Assembly: GCA_012735135.1 (NCBI GenBank)
Contig: JAAYHY010000031.1
Coordinates: 1 to 32,631 of the forward strand
Source of the DNA: Bacillota bacterium
GTDB lineage: Bacteria; Bacillota; UBA4882; UBA10575
Direction: 5' to 3'
Length of the DNA: 32,631 bases
The notes below the pieces were generated by a model that searched no databases, was not told the DNA's origin, and worked only from the letters and a program-made list of their open reading frames with translations. Positions 16,272-24,189 of this stretch are shown here, in pieces. A program made the translations under genes and the position numbers. Position 1 is the stretch's first letter; each line of letters opens with the position of its first letter.

Positions 16272-17492
16272 TTAGTAATCAGCCATGATCTTTTCCAAGT
16301 CTTTCGCCAGTAATTGACAGGCTTCCAGTGGTGTTCTAACCCCATAACAAGCCTCTTGGATTCTGGTATTAAGGCGGCCTTCGATCTCCGGCCATTGCGG
16401 CACGACCGGCGGCGCCACCCCTTCCTTGAGTTGTTCAAAAACGATCTTCATGAGCGGGTCTTGCTCGGCGGCCATGGCCATGGCTTCTATATTGGCGGGA
16501 ATGGAGCCGGCTGCTTCTCGCCACTGGTTTTGGATCTCCGGCCGACTCAGAAATTCAATTAGTTTCCAGGCGGCCTCTTTCTGACGGGCTCTTTTGAAGA
16601 TGACTAGACCACAGCCGCCCATGAAAGAGGCGCGGCTTTTCTTCATCGGCATCAAGGCAATCGACCATTTACCATCCAAATGCGGGGTTTCGGTACGTAA
16701 AAGGTTCCCTTCCCAAAAGCCGCCGATGAAAATGGGCAACCTTCCATTGGCTAATTCTTGCCTTATGTTCGAGCCTCCAGTATCAAGTAGGGCATATTCA
16801 TTTTTAAAGATATCGACCAGCCAGGCTACGGCCTCTACAAAGGCTTCTTCGGTTACGGCAGGACGGCCTTCTTCATCAAAGATCCGGCCGCCGTTGGCCC
16901 AGATAAAATTCATGGTGACCTGCCAGTTACCGGCAGCCATGTTTACCGCATGTTGATTGGGTCCTCTTGCCCGCAGCTTCCGGCAACAGTCAATAAACTC
17001 ATCCCATGTATCCGGAAACTCTTTATAACCAACTTCCTCCAGAATATCGGTGCGGTAAAAGAAAAATCTCGTATCGGCATACCAAGGGATACCATAGGGT
17101 TTACCGTCTACAATGTAAAGGTCGCGGCAAGCCGGAAAGAAGTCATCCAATTTTAAGCTATTTGATTTTGCCAAATAGGGAGAGAGGTCTTCCAGCGCTC
17201 CTGCTGTTGTAAATTGGGCCATATAAGTTGAACCCATCTGGGTAAGGTCGGGGACGGTGCCGCCAGCCACTGCGGTTAAAAGCCGGTCGTTCGCGGCTGA
17301 CCACGGAATTACTTGGAGCTTAACTTTGATCCCTGGATTTTCCGCTTCAAATTGGGGCAACAGTTTACCAATATTCTGGCCTTCGACCCCCATCGCCCAT
17401 AGGGAGATAGTTTGTACGTTGGCTGCTTTTAAAGGGAAGACTGCTGTCATGATGAGGATCAGAACAAAAAACAACCGTACCGATCTTCTCAT
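16272..17492 (-). CDS. Periplasmic sugar-binding protein of ABC importer
   Basis: A 406-residue family-1 extracellular solute-binding protein. Residues 1-24 are a signal peptide (RLFFVLILIMTAVFPLKAA) with an Ala-X-Ala-like cleavage site and no lipobox cysteine, so the mature protein should be soluble. Bacillota with one membrane normally lipidate these proteins, so this points to a periplasm. The body fits the fold: ISLWAMGVEG, LLPQFEAENPGIKVKLQVIPW, DLTQMGSTYMAQF, GKPYGIPWYADTRFFFYRTDIL and GGCGLVIFKRARQKEAAWKLIEFL. It starts 78 bases after the GH94 gene. By context the ligand is a beta-1,2-gluco-oligosaccharide, similar in logic to the Listeria sophoro-oligosaccharide importer; unproven. 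Confidence 0.9.
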   Translation of the reverse strand: MRRSVRLFFVLILIMTAVFPLKAANVQTISLWAMGVEGQNIGKLLPQFEAENPGIKVKLQVIPWSAANDRLLTAVAGGTVPDLTQMGSTYMAQFTTAGALEDLSPYLAKSNSLKLDDFFPACRDLYIVDGKPYGIPWYADTRFFFYRTDILEEVGYKEFPDTWDEFIDCCRKLRARGPNQHAVNMAAGNWQVTMNFIWANGGRIFDEEGRPAVTEEAFVEAVAWLVDIFKNEYALLDTGGSNIRQELANGRLPIFIGGFWEGNLLRTETPHLDGKWSIALMPMKKSRASFMGGCGLVIFKRARQKEAAWKLIEFLSRPEIQNQWREAAGSIPANIEAMAMAAEQDPLMKIVFEQLKEGVAPPVVPQWPEIEGRLNTRIQEACYGVRTPLEACQLLAKDLEKIMADY

Positions 17493-17570
17493 TATTTACC
17501 CCTCCATTATGTTTTTATAAGGCGCATTCGGATTTGAATCCGGGTTAAGCCAAAGAAATACCAAGGATAT

Positions 17571-19940
17571 TTAGAAAATCACGTCCACGTAATGAAGCCG
17601 GCCGTCAAAATTGGGGAAAATCTTATTACTGTTAAGTTTCACCCCGTCCAGAATCAACCCCTTTTCTTCGCCGGTGGCGGCCCGCCGGAAAGCAAACTGG
17701 TAGACGGCGCCCCGGTAGGGCCGGGTGACCCTGAACTCTGTCCATTCGTCAGGAACCTGCGGGTTGATTAAGAGGCCGTCCCAATCGGGGATAATTCCGC
17801 AGATCCCTTCCATGGCGACCAGAAACGACCAAGTGGAAGAGCCCGTGTACCAGGTGAACCCCCCACGTCCGAAATGGGGGGAATCGGGTCCGTCGACATT
17901 ACCGGGGGTCACATAGGGTTCCGCTTTATATAAATCAGGATTAAGGCCCCGGTAAGGCGGTAAAATGTTTTTATAGGCCGCATAGGCCTGCTTTTTCTTC
18001 CCTAATTTGCAGGCGGCGAGTATCCCCCAGGTGGCGGCATGGGTGTAAACACCGCCGTTTTCCCGTAATCCCGGTGCGTACCTGCTTAAATAACCGATGT
18101 TTGTCTGAGATGTCTTGTAGGCGGGGTAAAAAAGGATCGGCCCATACTCACGGAAGAGATACGTCTCCATGGCGTGGAAGAGCTTCTCCGCCCGGTCAGG
18201 AGGGGCTATATCATTAAGGATGGCCCAGGATTGGGGGTTAAGAAAGATTTTCCCTTCCGGGGAATTTTTACTCCCGAGGATGACGCCGTTATCACAAACG
18301 GCGCGAATATACCAATCGCCATCCCAGCCATATGTATTGATTAGTGTCTTCAGACGTTCCGCGGCACGTAGATACTGCTCTTTGCGTTCAGGGTCATTAC
18401 TCTTCTCCGCCACAACCGTAAATTCTTTTAGGATTCCGCATAAGAATTGGGCCAACCAGATGCTTTCCCCTTTTCCTTCCGCGCCCACCGCATTCATGCC
18501 GTCGTTCCAATCCCCGTCGCCAATGAGGGGAAGCCCCCGCGGACTTAGATGCGCCAGGCTGTAGTCGATGGCTTGGCAACAGTGTTCATAGATACTGGCC
18601 GGCGTCCCGTCTTTGTAAGGGACTTGTTCTTGCAGAAAGCCATAATTACCAGTCTCTTTTAAATACCTGATCACCACAAAGGGCAACCAAAGCAGATTAT
18701 CGGAGATCTTGTTCTCCATGGCGATTTCTGAAAGCGGATGCCACCAGTGGTTCACCCTTCCCTCTGGAAATTGATGGGCGGCATGCAATTTGATCTGTTG
18801 TTCGGTTCTGGCCGGGTCGATGTATAAAAAGATCTGGCTGGCCTGAAGCTGGTCCCGGAAGCCATAGGCGCCACCCGCTTGGTAATAGCCGGTTCTTCCC
18901 CAGATATGGCCGGAGAGGGTCTGGTACTTTAACCAAAGATTATTCATCAAGTTAAATCCCGGATCGGGAGTTTGAACCGTGGTGGTTGTTAAGAGCTGTC
19001 GCCAATATTCTTTCGTGGCGGCGAACCCTTCCTCCACCGCCGAGGCGGATTGATATTTCTTGATCAGCTCGTCGGCCTGTTTCTCGTCTTCTTGCCCTAC
19101 GGCGCCCAGCAGATAGATAAGCTCCACTTTTTGACCGGGCGGGATCACGACCTTGTTATGAAGGCTGCTGATGGGATCAGTCCATTTGCCGGACGTGCCG
19201 CTAACAGCACCCTTAATTACGGCGGCCGGTTTTTCGCTGCTTCCGTATAAACCCAAGAACTTTTCTTTATCGCCTTCAAAGCCGGTGACCGGGAGGTTGA
19301 CACTGTGAAAAGCAAGGTATTCCCAATCCCTGTTCCAATGCTGCCCTTTGGCATTCGGGATCTCCCATAAGCGTTTTCGCGCGAAGATGGTATTGCGGTC
19401 CTCATCAAATTGGGTCTCTACAAAGAGACGATGAAACTCACGGGCGTGGTCGGGAAGGCCTAAACACCATTCAAGGTAGGTGAAGAGGGATAGATGTTTC
19501 TCCTGCCTACTCTGATTTTGCAGTTGGACTCTCCAGATTTCGAGGGGCTCTCCGGGAGGGACAAAGATCGTAAGGGTGCTTTCGATCTGTTGATAAACTG
19601 AGTTAAATTGAGAATAACCAATCCCATGTTTTACTTGGTAAAAATCGGGTTGGTAGCAGACCGGTTTCCACGTGAGCGACCAGAATTGACCGGTGTCTTC
19701 GTCGCGAAGATATAAGTATTTACCGGAATTATCTTTGATCAGGTCCTGTTCCCATCGGGTAATCCGGTTGTGGGAAGCGTGGGTCTTCCAACTGTAGCCG
19801 CCACCTGTTTGCGAAAGGATGACCCCATAATCACCCGGGCAGATGATATTCACCCATGGGCGGGGGGTATCCGGTCTGGTAATAATATACTCGTCACCAG
19901 CATCATTAAAATATCCATATTTACTTTGAAACTGGGCCAA
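17571..19940 (-). CDS. GH94 beta-glucan oligosaccharide phosphorylase
   Basis: A cytoplasmic protein of about 789 residues, the usual length of cellobiose/chitobiose-type GH94 enzymes, which split beta-glucosides with phosphate to give glucose 1-phosphate. The N-terminal FQSKYGYFNDAGDEYIITRPDTPRPW is family-typical, and the catalytic Asp lies in GLPLIGDGDWNDGMNAVG. GAYGFRDQLQAS, HWWHPLS and ISDNLLWLPFVV resemble, from memory, the GH94 domain of cyclic beta-1,2-glucan synthase and sophoro-oligosaccharide phosphorylases more than cellobiose phosphorylase, but it lacks the extra length of the ~1100-residue 1,2-beta-oligoglucan phosphorylase. I choose TTG 19940 because GAGGTG lies six bases upstream; GTG 19949 is inside that site. 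The TTAACCGGTTAA operator sits upstream. Linkage specificity is inferred from neighbouring GH144-like genes. Confidence 0.9.
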   Translation of the reverse strand: MAQFQSKYGYFNDAGDEYIITRPDTPRPWVNIICPGDYGVILSQTGGGYSWKTHASHNRITRWEQDLIKDNSGKYLYLRDEDTGQFWSLTWKPVCYQPDFYQVKHGIGYSQFNSVYQQIESTLTIFVPPGEPLEIWRVQLQNQSRQEKHLSLFTYLEWCLGLPDHAREFHRLFVETQFDEDRNTIFARKRLWEIPNAKGQHWNRDWEYLAFHSVNLPVTGFEGDKEKFLGLYGSSEKPAAVIKGAVSGTSGKWTDPISSLHNKVVIPPGQKVELIYLLGAVGQEDEKQADELIKKYQSASAVEEGFAATKEYWRQLLTTTTVQTPDPGFNLMNNLWLKYQTLSGHIWGRTGYYQAGGAYGFRDQLQASQIFLYIDPARTEQQIKLHAAHQFPEGRVNHWWHPLSEIAMENKISDNLLWLPFVVIRYLKETGNYGFLQEQVPYKDGTPASIYEHCCQAIDYSLAHLSPRGLPLIGDGDWNDGMNAVGAEGKGESIWLAQFLCGILKEFTVVAEKSNDPERKEQYLRAAERLKTLINTYGWDGDWYIRAVCDNGVILGSKNSPEGKIFLNPQSWAILNDIAPPDRAEKLFHAMETYLFREYGPILFYPAYKTSQTNIGYLSRYAPGLRENGGVYTHAATWGILAACKLGKKKQAYAAYKNILPPYRGLNPDLYKAEPYVTPGNVDGPDSPHFGRGGFTWYTGSSTWSFLVAMEGICGIIPDWDGLLINPQVPDEWTEFRVTRPYRGAVYQFAFRRAATGEEKGLILDGVKLNSNKIFPNFDGRLHYVDVIF

Positions 19941-19963
19941 TCCTCGCACCTCTTTCTATAAAA

Positions 19964-19975
19964 TTAACCGGTTAA
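19964..19975. promoter_or_regulatory. LacI-family operator O3
   Basis: TTAACCGGTTAA lies 16 bases after the lacI stop and 24 bases before the GH94 start. No strong promoter is seen with it (TATAGA lies just downstream on the minus strand, without a good -35). It may control a weak local promoter or stop read-through from lacI. Confidence 0.85.
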
Positions 19976-19990
19976 GTTCGCGGTAAAAAA

Positions 19991-20992
19991 TTAAATGGCC
20001 TGACAAGAGGAACGCTCAACCAAACTGGTTTTTAAAACAACTTTCCGTTGGGAAGGTTTTTCATTGTAGATAAGCTGAAAAATCATTTCGGTGGCACGTT
20101 TTCCCATTTCTTCGATGGGTTGCTTGATCGTGGTTAGCGCCGGTTCAACGAGTGAAGAAGCCTCGATATCATCGCAGCCAATGATCGAAAGTTCTTGCGG
20201 CACCTTAAGACCTGCTGCGCGTGCTGCTGAGAGAACACCGATGGCCATTTGGTCATTGGCCGCGAAAACCGCAGTAGGATTTGGTTGGATCTGTTGTAAG
20301 GTGAAAAATGCTTGATAACCCCCTTCACGTTTAAAGTTTCCCTGGCAAAACAGGTCTTCCGTATATGAGAGCCCATAATCATTAAGGGCTTGACGGTAAC
20401 CGCGAAAGCGGAGTAAACTATCGTTTGAGCTTTGCGGCCCGCCAACAAAGGCAATCCGTTTATGACCAAGTTTGATCAGATACTCGGTAGCCTTGTAACC
20501 GGCTTCAAAGTTATCCACATTTACCGAATAGATGGATTTGTCATCGAAGGTGGAGTCGATCAGGACAAAGGGAATCTTCCGTTTTTTGAGGTTAATAATA
20601 TAATCCAAATCTAAAAAATAAGTCATCAGAATGATACCATCCACCCGGCCATTGGTAAACAGGTCCACCATTTCCTGTTCTTTCTCGGGAATGGCATGGG
20701 TCGTACAGAGGTTGAGGGTAAAATTGTACAAATTAGCGGTTTTCTCCACTCCCCGGACGACTTGGACGTAAAAATGGTCACTAATATCCGGGATTATTAA
20801 CCCTAACATTTCGGTGGATTTTCCGGCTAAGCCACGGGCAACCGCATTGGGATGGTAATTCATCTCCTTCATAATTTTAAGGATTTTCTGCCGCGTTTCT
20901 TCGCTGACTCCCGGTTTATTATTGATAACATAAGAGACAGTTGCCTTTGTCACATTGGCGGCTTTGGCAATATCACTAATGGTTACTGGCAA
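19991..20992 (-). CDS. LacI-family transcriptional regulator of the glucan locus
   Basis: A 333-residue repressor. The N-terminal helix-turn-helix is textbook: VTISDIAKAANVTKATVSYVINN, then the hinge region YHPNAVARGLAGKST. The ligand domain resembles periplasmic sugar-binding proteins (LGLIIPDISDHFYVQVVRGVEKTA, GHKRIAFVGGPQSSNDSLLRFRGYRQAL, PTAVFAANDQMAIGVL, LSIIGCDDIEASSLVEPALTTIKQP). TTG start at 20992 has GAGGGTGA four bases upstream. Its own promoter carries the same operator as the structural genes, so it should repress itself. The inducer is probably a gluco-oligosaccharide from the pathway (inference). Confidence 0.93.
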   Translation of the reverse strand: MPVTISDIAKAANVTKATVSYVINNKPGVSEETRQKILKIMKEMNYHPNAVARGLAGKSTEMLGLIIPDISDHFYVQVVRGVEKTANLYNFTLNLCTTHAIPEKEQEMVDLFTNGRVDGIILMTYFLDLDYIINLKKRKIPFVLIDSTFDDKSIYSVNVDNFEAGYKATEYLIKLGHKRIAFVGGPQSSNDSLLRFRGYRQALNDYGLSYTEDLFCQGNFKREGGYQAFFTLQQIQPNPTAVFAANDQMAIGVLSAARAAGLKVPQELSIIGCDDIEASSLVEPALTTIKQPIEEMGKRATEMIFQLIYNEKPSQRKVVLKTSLVERSSCQAI

Positions 20993-21008
20993 ATAATCAC
21001 CCTCTAAC

Positions 21009-21020
21009 TTAACCGGTTAA
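21009..21020. promoter_or_regulatory. LacI-family operator O4 (autoregulation)
   Basis: TTAACCGGTTAA sits four bases downstream of the -10 box of the lacI promoter on the minus strand, over the predicted start site. This is the same geometry as O1 at the porin promoter. Confidence 0.88.
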
Positions 21021-21024
21021 TTTA

Positions 21025-21053
21025 ATTATATACACTAGTAAAGACTTTGTCAA
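21025..21053 (-). promoter_or_regulatory. Consensus promoter of lacI
   Basis: On the minus strand, TTGACA at 21053-21048, 17-base spacer, TATAAT at 21030-21025. Both hexamers are perfect, matching the porin promoter exactly in hexamers and spacing. Transcripts should start near 21018, inside operator O4. Confidence 0.9.
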
Positions 21054-21367
21054 TTTCTTATCGTAAGCCTTATTCTATGCCCGTCTCCGCCCGATCGATT
21101 CGGGCTATTATGTCCCCCGGGAGAGAGGGGAGAATGACCCCTGACCCCAATTGCCCCCTGGTTCGACAGGAAAAAACTGGGCGAGTAAAACTAAGATGTG
21201 GCTCATCAAAAGGCCCCGTAAGACCAGGGTTATTTTTGCGGTCCAGAAATAAGGGTTTTAGGGATATTTTCATAGAAGGGTGGCATAAGAATATTACATC
21301 CGGTGTCTAAATTTGTTCTAGGTTTAGCCCGATGACTTTACCATAAAAGCCGGGAGAAGAAAATTGC
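21054..21367. other. Gene-free stretch before tRNA-His
   Basis: No credible gene is seen on either strand: the open frames here have no good ribosome site and no family pattern. CTGACCCCAATTG at 21141-21153 resembles, from memory, the GGGGTCAGG-type motifs near REP-associated transposase remnants, but no transposase is present, so this is only a hint. Confidence 0.4.
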
Positions 21368-21396
21368 TTGACGAATCGCCCCCGATATGTTATTAT
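21368..21396 (+). promoter_or_regulatory. tRNA-His promoter
   Basis: TTGACG at 21368-21373, 17-base spacer, TATTAT at 21391-21396, ending 14 bases before the tRNA. Near-consensus and correctly placed. Confidence 0.75.
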
Positions 21397-21410
21397 ACTT
21401 TTTGCGAATG

Positions 21411-21487
21411 GTGGGCGTAGCTCAGTTGGTTAGAGCGCCAGGTTGTGGCCCTGGAGGTCGAGGGTTCGAATCCCTCCGTTCACCCCA
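21411..21487 (+). tRNA. tRNA-His (anticodon GTG)
   Basis: A full cloverleaf can be drawn: acceptor GTGGGCG with CGTTCAC, D arm GCTC-AGTTGGTTA-GAGC, anticodon stem CCAGG/CCTGG around loop TTGTGGC with anticodon GTG, T arm GAGGG-TTCGAAT-CCCTC. C73 and an encoded CCA end the gene. The G at 21410 can supply the extra G-1 typical of tRNA-His, formed by RNase P cleavage. It is flanked by its own promoter and terminator. Confidence 0.97.
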
Positions 21488-21494
21488 ACATGAT

Positions 21495-21520
21495 AAAAGA
21501 GGGCGATTTGCCCTTTTTTA
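21495..21520 (+). terminator. Terminator after tRNA-His
   Basis: GGGC-GATTT-GCCC, extended by A-T and G-T pairs from the flanking AAAAGA, is followed by TTTTTTATTTT. It lies 7 bases after the CCA end. Confidence 0.85.
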
Positions 21521-21580
21521 TTTTAGCTTTTTGGAGAAAATACCCGGTGTAGGCATGAAGTCCATAAAGTGGGTGAAAAC

Positions 21581-21868
21581 GTGAACTGGAAAGTGTTCTT
21601 TCTGGCCCTATCTACAATCTTCATTGCCGAACTGGGCGACAAGACGCAATTGGCCGTTTTTTCCTTGGTATCGGAGTCCCGGGCTCCCTGGGAGGTTTTT
21701 TTGGGCGCTTCCTTGGGGTTGGCGTTGGTAACTTTGGTTGGCGTGCTCTTTGGAGGGGTACTGTCCAAATACATACCTCCTTTATATATGCGCTTGGGCG
21801 CTTCGTTTCTCTTTATTGGGATCGGGTTATATTCTTTGTGGAAAGTCTGGTTGGAGCTGGGGAAATAA
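21581..21868 (+). CDS. GDT1/TMEM165 (UPF0016) family cation transporter, single-domain
   Basis: A 95-residue membrane protein with three hydrophobic segments. It carries the family signature ELGDKTQ in the first helix (FIAELGDKTQLAVFSL), the cation-binding motif of UPF0016 proteins, which export Mn2+ (or move Ca2+) in exchange for protons. This is a half-size, one-motif form; such forms must dimerise or pair with a second copy to build the two-motif site, and no second copy is nearby. GTG 21581 is preferred because GGGTGA lies four bases upstream; GTG 21569 would add four residues. The next gene follows in the same direction after 32 bases. Confidence 0.85.
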   Translation: MNWKVFFLALSTIFIAELGDKTQLAVFSLVSESRAPWEVFLGASLGLALVTLVGVLFGGVLSKYIPPLYMRLGASFLFIGIGLYSLWKVWLELGK

Positions 21869-21900
21869 ACCGCTGCGACCGACGGAGGGGAGGGGATGAA

Positions 21901-22278
21901 ATGACCAAAGGGGACCGCTGGCTATTGTTGATCATGATCACCGTAGGTCTTTCCTTATTGGCCTGGCGGACCTGGAGTTTTCCTTCTTCCCACCGGCAGG
22001 TGCGGGTTTTTCGGGACGGGGATCTGATCTTGAGTTTTGTTTTACAAGAGAAGATGACCCGGACCGATCAAGTGGAAGTGGACGGCGGGGTAGCCACGTT
22101 GGAGGTCAAAGATGGCGCGGTCCGCTTGGCGCCGGAGAGCGCCCATTCCTGTCCCCGGCGGGTCTGTGTGCGTACCGGATGGATCAAACAACCGGGGGAA
22201 TCGATTATCTGTGCCCCCAATAAATTGGTCATCCGGATCGAAAGCATGGAGGCGGAGATCGATGCCATCAGCCGATAA
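21901..22278 (+). CDS. NusG domain II-containing protein
   Basis: A 125-residue membrane-anchored protein: an N-terminal helix (WLLLIMITVGLSLLAW) and then a small beta domain of the NusG_II type (PF07009). The hallmark is CPRRVCVRTGWIKQPGESIICAPNKLVIRI, with three cysteines placed as in the family, in which a CPxxxCxxxGxI...PGxxIxCxPN pattern recurs. ATG 21901 follows a GGAGGGGAGGGG site. The family often lies near heptaprenyl-diphosphate-synthase or Gx-transporter genes; here it overlaps a methyltransferase gene instead. Role unknown. Confidence 0.85.
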   Translation: MTKGDRWLLLIMITVGLSLLAWRTWSFPSSHRQVRVFRDGDLILSFVLQEKMTRTDQVEVDGGVATLEVKDGAVRLAPESAHSCPRRVCVRTGWIKQPGESIICAPNKLVIRIESMEAEIDAISR

Positions 22279-23059
22279 TGACGATCACGGCGATTTAACC
22301 CAGGCTTATCAGGACTTTGCTTTGGTTTATGATGAAATGATGCGGGAACTGGATTATCCGGCCTGGGTTGATTATGTGCTTGATCTGTACCATCACCATC
22401 AATCCGGTCTGGAGAAAGCCGCTGGCCGTACTTTGTTGGATTTAGCCTGTGGGACCGGGAGCTTTATGGCGTTAATGCTGGAGAAAGGTTGGCGGGTAAC
22501 GGGGGTTGATCAATCCCCTTCGATGTTGGCGATTGCCGAAGACAAACTTGGAAAGACCAAGGGCGAATACCGGCTTTTCGCCCAAGACCTCCGGGAACTT
22601 AACCTTGATGAGCAGTTCCCGTTAATCACCTGCCTTTGTGACAGTTTAAATTACCTGCTGCTCGTGGAGGATCTGCAACAGGTGTTCATCCGGATTTACC
22701 GCCATCTCCTGCCGGGCGGTGTCTGTATCGCCGACTTTAACACCGCCTATAAGTACCGGGAAGTTTTGGCCGAGAACACCTTTTGCGCCGTTTATGAGAA
22801 TTCGGCTTATATCTGGAATAATCACTTGGAGCCGGCCGCCCGTCTTTGCCGGATGGAGATTGATTTTTTCCGCCGGGAAAAGGGCGAACTTTTCCGGCAT
22901 TTTCAAGAAATCCACTGGCTACGCTGGTATGAGCCGGCCGAGATCGAAGACCTGGCCCGGAAAACCGGTTTTTCACGGGTAAATTGTTATTCCGCTTTTA
23001 CCCGGAAACCTTGCCGTCCGGAGGACGAGCGGATCTTTTTTGTTTTTTCCCGGGAATGA
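22262..23059 (+). CDS. SAM-dependent class I methyltransferase
   Basis: A 265-residue cytoplasmic methyltransferase. Motif I is LLDLACGTGSFMALMLEKGW, the ribose-binding acid falls in VTGVDQSPSMLAIAEDK, and motif IV lies around FPLITCLCDSLNYLL, followed by LLPGGVCIADFNT. The layout resembles the YqeM-like family of Bacillota. ATG 22262 overlaps the NusG-II gene by 17 bases and has GGAGGCGGAG upstream within that gene; the longer open frame to 22112 is a shadow. The overlap suggests co-translation. The substrate is unknown. Confidence 0.87.
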   Translation: MPSADNDDHGDLTQAYQDFALVYDEMMRELDYPAWVDYVLDLYHHHQSGLEKAAGRTLLDLACGTGSFMALMLEKGWRVTGVDQSPSMLAIAEDKLGKTKGEYRLFAQDLRELNLDEQFPLITCLCDSLNYLLLVEDLQQVFIRIYRHLLPGGVCIADFNTAYKYREVLAENTFCAVYENSAYIWNNHLEPAARLCRMEIDFFRREKGELFRHFQEIHWLRWYEPAEIEDLARKTGFSRVNCYSAFTRKPCRPEDERIFFVFSRE

Positions 23060-23117
23060 AAAAACGCACACCTTTGCTTCCCGCCACATATACTAGAACA
23101 TGGGGAGGGAGGCTGGG

Positions 23118-23387
23118 TTGCTGGCCAAAACATCGGAGTTAAGGGAACGGGAAGTCATCAATATTTTGGACGGGAAGAAACTCGGTTTTACCAGTGATTT
23201 AGAGATTGATCCGGCCACCGGAAAGATTATTGCCTTAATCTTGCCTGCTCCCGGCCGCTTACGCTGGTTATTGGGTAAAACCGATGAGCTTGTCATTCCC
23301 TGGCGGCAGATTAAAAAGATTGGCCTTGATGTGATCCTCGTTGAAATGCCCGAACAAGTAGAAGCCAATTCCTATATTGATTTATAA
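23118..23387 (+). CDS. YlmC/YmxH-family PRC-barrel protein
   Basis: An 89-residue PRC-barrel protein: KTSELREREVINILDGKKLG, then DLEIDPATGKIIALILPAPGR and IPWRQIKKIGLDVILVE. This is the pattern of the YlmC/YmxH group in spore formers, small proteins thought to act in sporulation. TTG 23118 is chosen because GGAGGGAGG lies five bases upstream; ATG 23100 precedes that site. CATATACT at about 23086-23093 resembles a sporulation-sigma (SigE-like) -10 box, but no matching -35 is clear. A terminator follows directly. Confidence 0.83.
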   Translation: MLAKTSELREREVINILDGKKLGFTSDLEIDPATGKIIALILPAPGRLRWLLGKTDELVIPWRQIKKIGLDVILVEMPEQVEANSYIDL

Positions 23388-23419
23388 TCTCCCGGCGCAA
23401 GCGGGAGATTTAATTTTTA
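23386..23419 (+). terminator. Terminator after the YmxH-like gene
   Basis: AATCTCCCG / CGGGAGATT, nine paired bases with a seven-base loop, followed by TAATTTTTAT. It overlaps the stop codon of the gene. Confidence 0.85.
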
Positions 23420-23502
23420 TCGCCGAAAGCAGGGGACAAGCCCCTTCTTGTCCAATTATGGATGGAAAATGTGCCCGCTGACGAAAAAGAAGGGCGCGAA
23501 GG

Positions 23503-24189
23503 ATGGAGGGAAAAAGGTTGCCTAATGAAATTGGGGATTTTCATACACACACCTTTCTAAGTGACGGCGTGTTGTCGCCCAGTGAATTGATCCGCCGGGC
23601 ATCAGTGAACGGGTACCGCCTGATCGGCTTGACCGACCATGTCGGCGCCGCCACGATGGAAAGGGTAATTAAAGAGTTACAAGCGGAAAGGAATCTGGTG
23701 GAAAAATACTGGAAGATCAATGTGCTGGTGGGGGTAGAATTAACCCACGTGCCGGCGGGGGCTATCCCGTTTTTGGCCAAACAAGCCAAAGGGCTGGGGG
23801 CGGATTTGGTGGTAGTGCACGGCGAAACCATTGTTGAACCGGTGGAGCCCGGGACGAACCGGGCGGCGGTGAGTTGCCGGGAAGTCGATATTCTGGCCCA
23901 TCCCGGTTTAATCACCCGGGAAGAAGTGGAGATGGCGGCAGAAAACCAAGTTTTTCTCGAACTTTCCGCCCGGCGGGGACATTCCTTCGCCAACGGGCAC
24001 GTCGTTTCCTTGGCCCGTCAAACGGGGGCTAATTTAGTGCTTAATTCCGATGGCCACCACCCCGAGGATTTACTGACCCGGGGATTTGCGTATCAGGTTG
24101 CCCAGGGAGCGGGTTTAAGCGCAGCGGAAGTTGAAGAAGTGCTGGTCGAGGCCCCACGGAAGCTCCTCCGGAAGCTTGGGAAAGGCTAA
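23503..24189 (+). CDS. PHP-domain phosphoesterase (histidinol-phosphatase-like)
   Basis: A 228-residue metal-dependent phosphoesterase of the PHP family. The metal ligands appear in order: DFHTHTFLSDG (residues 12-22), LTDH, VGVELTH, VVHGE, DILAHPG and NSDGHHPEDL. It is shorter than full HisK-type histidinol phosphatases (about 260 residues) and has no His-biosynthesis neighbours, so the substrate is open; small nucleotides or sugar phosphates are alternatives. ATG 23503 has AGAAGGG eight bases upstream; TTG 23518 with GGAGGG is a fair alternative and would still keep the first metal motif. It converges with the SatD-like gene, overlapping by 4 bases. Confidence 0.85.
   Translation: MEGKRLPNEIGDFHTHTFLSDGVLSPSELIRRASVNGYRLIGLTDHVGAATMERVIKELQAERNLVEKYWKINVLVGVELTHVPAGAIPFLAKQAKGLGADLVVVHGETIVEPVEPGTNRAAVSCREVDILAHPGLITREEVEMAAENQVFLELSARRGHSFANGHVVSLARQTGANLVLNSDGHHPEDLLTRGFAYQVAQGAGLSAAEVEEVLVEAPRKLLRKLGKG

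Noticed and set aside
17529-17549. Extra LacI operator before the binding-protein gene (CTTAACC half-site)
   Set aside because: Only one half-site matches; the rest forms a different palindrome CGGATTTGAATCCG and no promoter fits.
21047-21310. Small protein gene between lacI and tRNA-His
   Set aside because: Composition is random, it overlaps the lacI promoter, and there is no ribosome site or family pattern.
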